This document shows, piece after piece, positions 59,469 through 64,000 of a stretch of 64,000 bases of DNA (positions are counted from its first letter, which is position 1; each line of letters begins with the position of its first letter). Below the pieces are notes generated by a model. That model was not told where the DNA came from, did no database searches, and saw nothing but the letters and a program-made list of their open reading frames with translations. Position numbers and translations under genes: made by a program. Origin of the DNA: Solibaculum_A intestinale (GTDB taxonomy: Bacteria; Bacillota; Clostridia; Oscillospirales; Acutalibacteraceae); the NCBI RefSeq assembly GCF_040096205.1, contig NZ_JBBMFD010000001.1, forward strand, positions 186,001 to 250,000, in the 5' to 3' direction.

Positions 59469-60656
59469 ATGCTGAATGATTTTACATGGAATATGACTGG
59501 ATACATACCGAAACATCATGTCAATCCGCACGGTGACGGCATCATTCCCTATGTGGCAGAGCGCATCTTCCAACTGGAACCGGAGCCTCCAGCGGTGGGC
59601 AATCTGAACGAATATATCCTGTCTGCCTTGCAGGAAAAGAATTTGCTATATTTCTCATTCTTCCTGCACCACTACGAGCCGCAGCTTAACAAGCGCATTA
59701 AAGACTTTCTCGGTGTGGATGGCGGCGATCTGTACGACACAGACCGATTTATAGATATAAAGCTCTCCTGCCGGGAGCAAATGCTCCAAAAGCTGATGGA
59801 CTATGACCTTGCCAAGGGTGCAGAGTATGCTACATACATTTTCCCGTTCATCCGGGATGCTATGCTCCGTTTTCGCATGGGCGAAGAAAAATGGTCGGTA
59901 TCCTCTCTGACTAATTACAAAATGATACGCTCAATGGCGTGGCTGTATCATAACACCAAGGATGCGGTCAACGAGTTTTCCAAGAAATACAACTGTGATC
60001 TTGCTCTTGCCGAAGACTATCTGAAAGTTGTGCGAGGTATCCGCAATCAGCAGCCATTCTATGTGACAGACGAGAACGGCGAGGAAACAGGCGAGGATGT
60101 AGCCCTTGACGATAGCTGGAACTATACCGATATCCTCTGGAACGGCATACAGGCAGAAAAGGTGCAGCGGGCATTTGAGAAACTGAATTACCGGGAACAG
60201 ACCTTGCTCGAAAAACGGTTAGCAATTTGCATGACCTGTGGGCGAGTTGGCTCATGGAAGAACCGCCCCACTTTTGAAGAATTGGCGATTATGTTTGAGG
60301 GCAGCACTGCCAGCGGTGCAGAGCGAGCCTACCGGAAAGCGGCGGACAAACTGACAGAACTGCTGGTTGCCGAAGGTGCGCTCCATGCTGTCCGGCTGAA
60401 ACAGAAATCCAAAACCAAGCGCAAAAAGAAAAGCGCCGCCGCAATCTACGAATACCAAGCAGACTGCGACGGCGAATGGGGCGAAGTTTCAGTTGATTTT
60501 GAGAACGGCACAGCAGAGATTATCCGACTTGCTGATTGGGATACAATTAAAACGAACTGGTTTGCCAAGGAGTCGATCCGGTGTATTTTATCATTGTCGC
60601 CTGATGCTCTTACAAAATATATGCTCGTCCCCCTTGAGCCGCCACTTATATCCTGA
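59469..60656 (+). CDS. Sigma-70-like protein
   Basis: A 395-residue protein whose segment YDLAKGAEYATYIFPFIRDAMLRFRM resembles sigma-70 region 2, and whose LNYREQTLLEKRLAI and FEELAIMFEGSTASGAERAYRKAADKL resemble region 4 with a helix-turn-helix. A basic linker (KQKSKTKRKKKSAA) and an unassigned C-terminal domain follow. GGAGG precedes the ATG. It may direct RNA polymerase to element promoters such as that of the ABC cargo. Functional status is inference. Confidence 0.65.
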   Translation: MLNDFTWNMTGYIPKHHVNPHGDGIIPYVAERIFQLEPEPPAVGNLNEYILSALQEKNLLYFSFFLHHYEPQLNKRIKDFLGVDGGDLYDTDRFIDIKLSCREQMLQKLMDYDLAKGAEYATYIFPFIRDAMLRFRMGEEKWSVSSLTNYKMIRSMAWLYHNTKDAVNEFSKKYNCDLALAEDYLKVVRGIRNQQPFYVTDENGEETGEDVALDDSWNYTDILWNGIQAEKVQRAFEKLNYREQTLLEKRLAICMTCGRVGSWKNRPTFEELAIMFEGSTASGAERAYRKAADKLTELLVAEGALHAVRLKQKSKTKRKKKSAAAIYEYQADCDGEWGEVSVDFENGTAEIIRLADWDTIKTNWFAKESIRCILSLSPDALTKYMLVPLEPPLIS

Positions 60657-60699
60657 ATCCTTACAACCACTGTAAGTGGTATTTGCTGTGTTCCCATGC

Positions 60700-60721
60700 T
60701 ATCATTTTATTACAAATGATA
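60700..60721. promoter_or_regulatory. Palindrome before the ABC cargo genes
   Basis: TATCATTT (60700-60707) and AAATGATA (60714-60721) form perfect eight-base arms just before the AGGAGG ribosome site. ACCACT-GTA-AGTGGT (60666-60680) is a second short inverted repeat upstream. They could be the binding site for the response regulator at 63583. Confidence 0.5.
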
Positions 60722-60733
60722 GGAGGTATTCAC

Positions 60734-61501
60734 ATGAAACCCATTTTGAATATTGAAAATTTAACAAAAATCTATGGCAATGTGCCAAGTCAAACAAAGG
60801 CACTGAATGGGATCACCTTTCAGGTCATGCCGGGAGAGTTTCTTGGCATTATGGGAAGCAGTGGTTCTGGTAAATCCACACTGCTCAATTGTATTGCGAC
60901 TGTGATTCAACCCACAGGTGGAAGCATTCAGGTGGAGGGCGTTAATCTGCAAGCACTCAAGGGAAGGACTCTTGCAGATTACCGTGGAAAAAAAGTTGGT
61001 TATCTATTTCAGAATTTTGAGCTACTGGATAATCTGACCGGACGTGAAAATATACTGCTTCCAACTTCTCTGCATGGGGTATCCGAAGCAGAAAGCAGCC
61101 AGCGGCTGAAGCAGTTGGCTGACTATCTGGAAATCACTGATGTTCTGAATAAGTTTCCGTCCAAGATGTCCGGCGGCCAGCGTCAGCGTGTTGCGGCAGC
61201 AAGGGCTCTGATCTTACATCCCCAAATGATCCTTGCCGATGAACCGACGGGTGCGCTGGATTCTAAGAACGCAAGAAGTCTTATGGAGAAGCTGTCCGGC
61301 CTGAATCGTGACGAACAAGCTACGATCCTGATGGTAACCCATGATTCCAATGCCGCCAGCTTCTGTAAGCGCATCCTGTTCATCCAGGATGGCGTGATCT
61401 TTCATGAGCTTCGGCGTGGAGACGAAAGCCAGCAGGAGTTCTACGGGCGCATCCTGAAGGTGATGGCTCAACTGGGAGGGGGTAGCGCAAATGTTCTCTA
61501 A
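60734..61501 (+). CDS. Bce-type ABC transporter ATPase
   Basis: A 255-residue ATPase of the MacB/LolD-BceA type: GSSGSGKSTLLN (Walker A), YLFQNFELLDNLTGRENILLP (Q loop), MSGGQRQRVAAARAL (signature), ILADEPTGALDSKN (Walker B) and the switch His in VTHDSN. AGGAGG precedes ATG 60734. With the overlapping permease it should remove or shield against cell-wall-active peptides; the peptide is unknown. Confidence 0.93.
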   Translation: MKPILNIENLTKIYGNVPSQTKALNGITFQVMPGEFLGIMGSSGSGKSTLLNCIATVIQPTGGSIQVEGVNLQALKGRTLADYRGKKVGYLFQNFELLDNLTGRENILLPTSLHGVSEAESSQRLKQLADYLEITDVLNKFPSKMSGGQRQRVAAARALILHPQMILADEPTGALDSKNARSLMEKLSGLNRDEQATILMVTHDSNAASFCKRILFIQDGVIFHELRRGDESQQEFYGRILKVMAQLGGGSANVL

Positions 61502-63563
61502 TCTGATTTTTCGAAACAGTCGCCGCAGCCGAAAGGAAAACGGTCTGTTTTTCAGCTCCCTGGTGATTTCTATTATTGCCTTTTATATGATTCTTTCCAT
61601 CTCCACACAGGATGTAATGATTTTTTTGCAGAAAATGGAGAGCGACGCAGTGAACAGGCTCTTGCTTCTGATTCCTGTGTTTTACGGAATGACCCTGGGT
61701 ATTCTTTTCTTTTTGATTTACTTCGCCTGCAAGTATCAATTTGAGCGCAGACGCCACGAGTTTGGTGTCTATCTGATGTTGGGAATGCGCAGAAGCAAAC
61801 TGTTCTGGATGCTTCTGGCGGAAGATTTCCTGACCAGTATTCTTGCCATGCTCATAGGCTTACCTGTGGCTGTGGTGCTTTCAGAAATTGTCAGTCTTGT
61901 CACCGCCAAGCTGGTAGGCATGGGGATCATCGGTCATCAGTTTTCTTTATCCTGGTCTGCGATTGAATGGACGCTGGCAGGATTTCTGGCAATTAAGCTG
62001 ACGGCACTTCTGATTTTGAGTGGACGAATCAGCCGCCAGGAGATCGGTACTTTGCTATCCCAGCCAACGAACCGCCCCAAAAAGCAAATGCCATCTGTTA
62101 TCTATGGACTGGCTGCTATATGCGGAAGTGTGATGTTGGCAGTGGCTTACTACATGGCGATTCAGGGAATTGCATGGACAAAGGTAAGTATGATGGGACT
62201 GACTTTGCTGTTGGGCATAGTTGGTACGATGCTGCTTTTCTATGGGATGCGTGCGCTGATTGCTTTGATTGTTAAGAAAGGAAAAGGAAATAAGCAGCTT
62301 CATGTATTTACCTTCCGGCAGATTCAGGAGAATGTCATTCATCAGTCAAACTCCATGGCCATCAGCTCCCTGCTGATTCTGGCGGCGCTGTGTTGTTTTG
62401 GTGCGGGCGTAGGAATTGCAGGAACGAATAACCTGTCTTCTGGCCATGTAATCGACTATACTTTTGAAGATCATACTGCAGAAGACTCATCGCAGGTTCT
62501 TCCGAATATAAAGGCAGTCCTGAAAGAAAACAGTTTGGAAAATCAATTTTCAGAGCTTTTTGAAATGAGGGTTGGGCGTATTCGCACCACAGAAGATTAT
62601 GATAATGCCTACAGCATGGACGCTGTTATGGACTCTCTTCGGAGCCTGCCCCAGTCGGAAGACCGGGATGTCCTTCTGAACAATCTTGGTTATGCCACAT
62701 ACCCATATTTGATTTGTTTATCGGACTATAATCGTTTGTTGGAATTGTCCGGCAAGCCTGTCATTAAATTAAGTGAGGATGAAGCCGCTGTTTATATAGG
62801 TTCCGACTTTACTACTGTAAATCGTACCGCAATGCTGAACGACATACTTACTGAACAGCCTGAAACGGAACTGGTTGGCAGTCCGATTTATCTTACTGGA
62901 GAGGTTCAGTCTGTAAATTTGATTACGGATCGTTCTATTACTTTGTCCTTTGCATTGATTCTTCCAGATGAAGCCTTCCTCTATCATACCCAAGGAATGT
63001 ATGATACGTATGTGAATGCGGTACTCAGTGAGCAGGCTATGGAAGGAAATAGCCTTATGACTGCCTATTCCGATCTGAACGAGAAGCTGGACAAAATAGG
63101 TATCGAATATGAAAGCTATCTTCAGAATATGGGCCGCCAGCTTTTCTACACCATAGCATCCAGTTATATTACCCTCTATCTTGCGATTGTTTTCTTGGTA
63201 GTTGCCAACACCATCGTGGGTGTTCAGTTCCTGATGAGTCAGCAGAAAACCGGGCGCAGATACCAGACTCTGATCCGCCTGGGAGCTACTTACGAAACCC
63301 TTTGCCAGTCTGCTGGAAAGCAAATTACCTGGTTTATGGGACTTCCTGTATTGGTTGCAGCTGTCAGCAGTCTGTTTGGAGTCAGGGCGTTATTTACAGG
63401 GATACTCTCGTCCCGAACCCGTGGGACAGTGGCTGAAATGATGTTTGTATCTGCTGCTATGATTTTGCTGCTTTGCGTGATAGAATATATTTATATGAGA
63501 GTGGTCAAGCACTCCAGTGATCGGTATTTGCTGACACTGATGCAGCCGCAGAGAGAAGAATAA
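61491..63563 (+). CDS. Bce-type ABC transporter permease (FtsX domains)
   Basis: A 690-residue permease with about ten membrane helices. After the first seven or so helices there is an extracellular domain of roughly 230 residues (about 310-545), then three further helices; FtsX-like segments surround both ends. This is the layout of BceB-type permeases, whose extracellular domain senses lantibiotics or bacitracin together with a histidine kinase. It overlaps the ATPase gene by 11 bases. Confidence 0.9.
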   Translation: MFSNLIFRNSRRSRKENGLFFSSLVISIIAFYMILSISTQDVMIFLQKMESDAVNRLLLLIPVFYGMTLGILFFLIYFACKYQFERRRHEFGVYLMLGMRRSKLFWMLLAEDFLTSILAMLIGLPVAVVLSEIVSLVTAKLVGMGIIGHQFSLSWSAIEWTLAGFLAIKLTALLILSGRISRQEIGTLLSQPTNRPKKQMPSVIYGLAAICGSVMLAVAYYMAIQGIAWTKVSMMGLTLLLGIVGTMLLFYGMRALIALIVKKGKGNKQLHVFTFRQIQENVIHQSNSMAISSLLILAALCCFGAGVGIAGTNNLSSGHVIDYTFEDHTAEDSSQVLPNIKAVLKENSLENQFSELFEMRVGRIRTTEDYDNAYSMDAVMDSLRSLPQSEDRDVLLNNLGYATYPYLICLSDYNRLLELSGKPVIKLSEDEAAVYIGSDFTTVNRTAMLNDILTEQPETELVGSPIYLTGEVQSVNLITDRSITLSFALILPDEAFLYHTQGMYDTYVNAVLSEQAMEGNSLMTAYSDLNEKLDKIGIEYESYLQNMGRQLFYTIASSYITLYLAIVFLVVANTIVGVQFLMSQQKTGRRYQTLIRLGATYETLCQSAGKQITWFMGLPVLVAAVSSLFGVRALFTGILSSRTRGTVAEMMFVSAAMILLLCVIEYIYMRVVKHSSDRYLLTLMQPQREE

Positions 63564-63582
63564 TTTGGAAGGAGGTGCTGTC

Positions 63583-64000
63583 GTGAAAAGAATTGCTGTT
63601 GTGGAAGATGAAGTCTATATGCGGGAAGAACTCTGCAATATGCTCCAAAAGGACGGGTATCTTGTGGAGGCAATCACCGAGTTTGAAGATGCCGCTCGGC
63701 TCTTGGCAGCCCTCCGTCCTGACCTCGTGATCTTAGACCTGAATTTACCAGAAATCAGTGGCTTTCAAATCTGCCAGGAGTTAAAGAATAAAACCGCTAT
63801 CCCCATCCTGGTGCTGACTTCCAGAGATCAGGTAAAGGATGAACTGCAAGCGTTCCAGTTGGGTGCAGATGAATATTTGACGAAGCCGTGCAGAAAAGAC
63901 CGACTTCTCGCCAGGGTATCCAATATTCTCAAAAGGTATGAAGGTCGTACCAACCTCATAGAGGGATTGGACTTCTTGTTGGACCAGCAGACCTACACAC
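63583..64000 (+). CDS. OmpR-family response regulator, 3' end cut by window
   Basis: From GTG 63583 after GGAGG, the frame gives a receiver domain: RIAVVEDEVYMREEL, phospho-acceptor Asp in LVILDLNLPE, LVLTS and the Lys in LTKPCRKDRL. About 139 codons are in view; the DNA-binding domain should follow beyond the edge. It is the likely partner of the Bce-type transporter, and a matching kinase gene is expected downstream. Confidence 0.9.
   Translation, partial: MKRIAVVEDEVYMREELCNMLQKDGYLVEAITEFEDAARLLAALRPDLVILDLNLPEISGFQICQELKNKTAIPILVLTSRDQVKDELQAFQLGADEYLTKPCRKDRLLARVSNILKRYEGRTNLIEGLDFLLDQQTYT

Larger units (their letters stand above)
50807..64000. mobile_element. Integrated mobilizable element (left end in view, right end beyond window)
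   Basis: It begins where macrodomain homology stops (about 50805-50820) and carries, in order, a large serine recombinase next to the boundary, a MobV relaxase, a primase/helicase pair and then cargo on the plus strand. The recombinase-at-the-end layout is typical of elements integrated by large serine recombinases. No conjugation (type IV secretion) genes are seen up to 64000, so it looks mobilizable rather than self-transmissible. The other macrodomain half should mark the right end. Confidence 0.7.

Noticed and set aside
1..64000. CRISPR arrays, tRNA, rRNA or insertion-sequence transposases
   Set aside because: I looked for regular spaced repeats, cloverleaf-like stretches and transposase motifs and saw none.

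Overview
The window is 64 kb of a Gram-positive, low-to-mid G+C anaerobe. It most likely comes from class Clostridia, order Oscillospirales or a close relative. That is an inference from gene content: rubredoxin, iron-containing alcohol dehydrogenase, ECF transporters, a Bce-type ABC module, strong AGGAGG ribosome sites with several GTG/TTG starts, and a DinR-type SOS box. There is no rRNA, tRNA, CRISPR array or transposase that I can recognise. The first gene is cut by the left edge and the last by the right edge.

Layout. 1-2.6 kb: glycerolipid genes (PlsY-like acyltransferase overlapping an MGDG-synthase-type glycosyltransferase) and a DUF3795 protein. 3.0-14.2 kb: a tightly coupled four-gene signalling operon. 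It encodes a REC-GGDEF-EAL-REC-GGDEF c-di-GMP protein, an NTF2/SnoaL-PAS hybrid histidine kinase, a free-standing HPt protein, and a 1551-residue multi-PAS hybrid kinase. 14.7-23.1 kb: enolase plus a ZIP metal transporter, an SDR, an AbrB-like regulator with a DUF998 membrane protein, an HMA-domain protein, and a YgbA_NO/ECF-transporter operon. Four copies of one palindrome (GTTAG-N6-CTAAC) sit in front of the metal-related genes here and suggest a local metalloregulon. 23.3-35.9 kb: a HEAT-like protein, an XRE regulator with a membrane partner and ABC exporter, TPR and DUF4261 proteins, a MerR-controlled aldehyde/alcohol metabolism operon with a textbook 19-bp-spacer promoter, and a hybrid kinase with two extracellular solute-binding domains. 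36-50 kb: YyaL-type thioredoxin-fold protein, SOS-controlled uvrB-uvrA, rubredoxin, a small Cys protein, a FAD oxidoreductase with a broken gtrA, an arabinose/fucose-isomerase-family protein, a flavodoxin-fold reductase, and an RlmD-type rRNA methyltransferase.

49.6-50.8 kb is a graveyard. It holds a remnant of a C1-peptidase surface protein on the plus strand, and on the minus strand a macrodomain gene collapsed onto the tail of a class-M sirtuin. A mobilizable element begins inside the macrodomain remnant (about 50.81 kb) and runs past the right edge. It carries a large serine recombinase, a MobV relaxase with a candidate oriT, a small HTH-like protein, a P4-type primase/helicase, a CHC2 zinc-finger primase, an iteron-like repeat patch, a DUF6076 protein, a DUF1835/DUF3658 protein, a sigma-like protein, and a Bce-type ABC transporter with its response regulator.

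How the parts work together (inference). The two hybrid kinases and the free HPt could form one multistep phosphorelay that feeds the c-di-GMP protein. The solute-binding hybrid kinase at 33-36 kb lacks an HPt and may share the orphan one. The palindrome regulon probably coordinates metal or tetrapyrrole uptake. The element's left half handles excision, mobilization and replication; its right half carries cargo.
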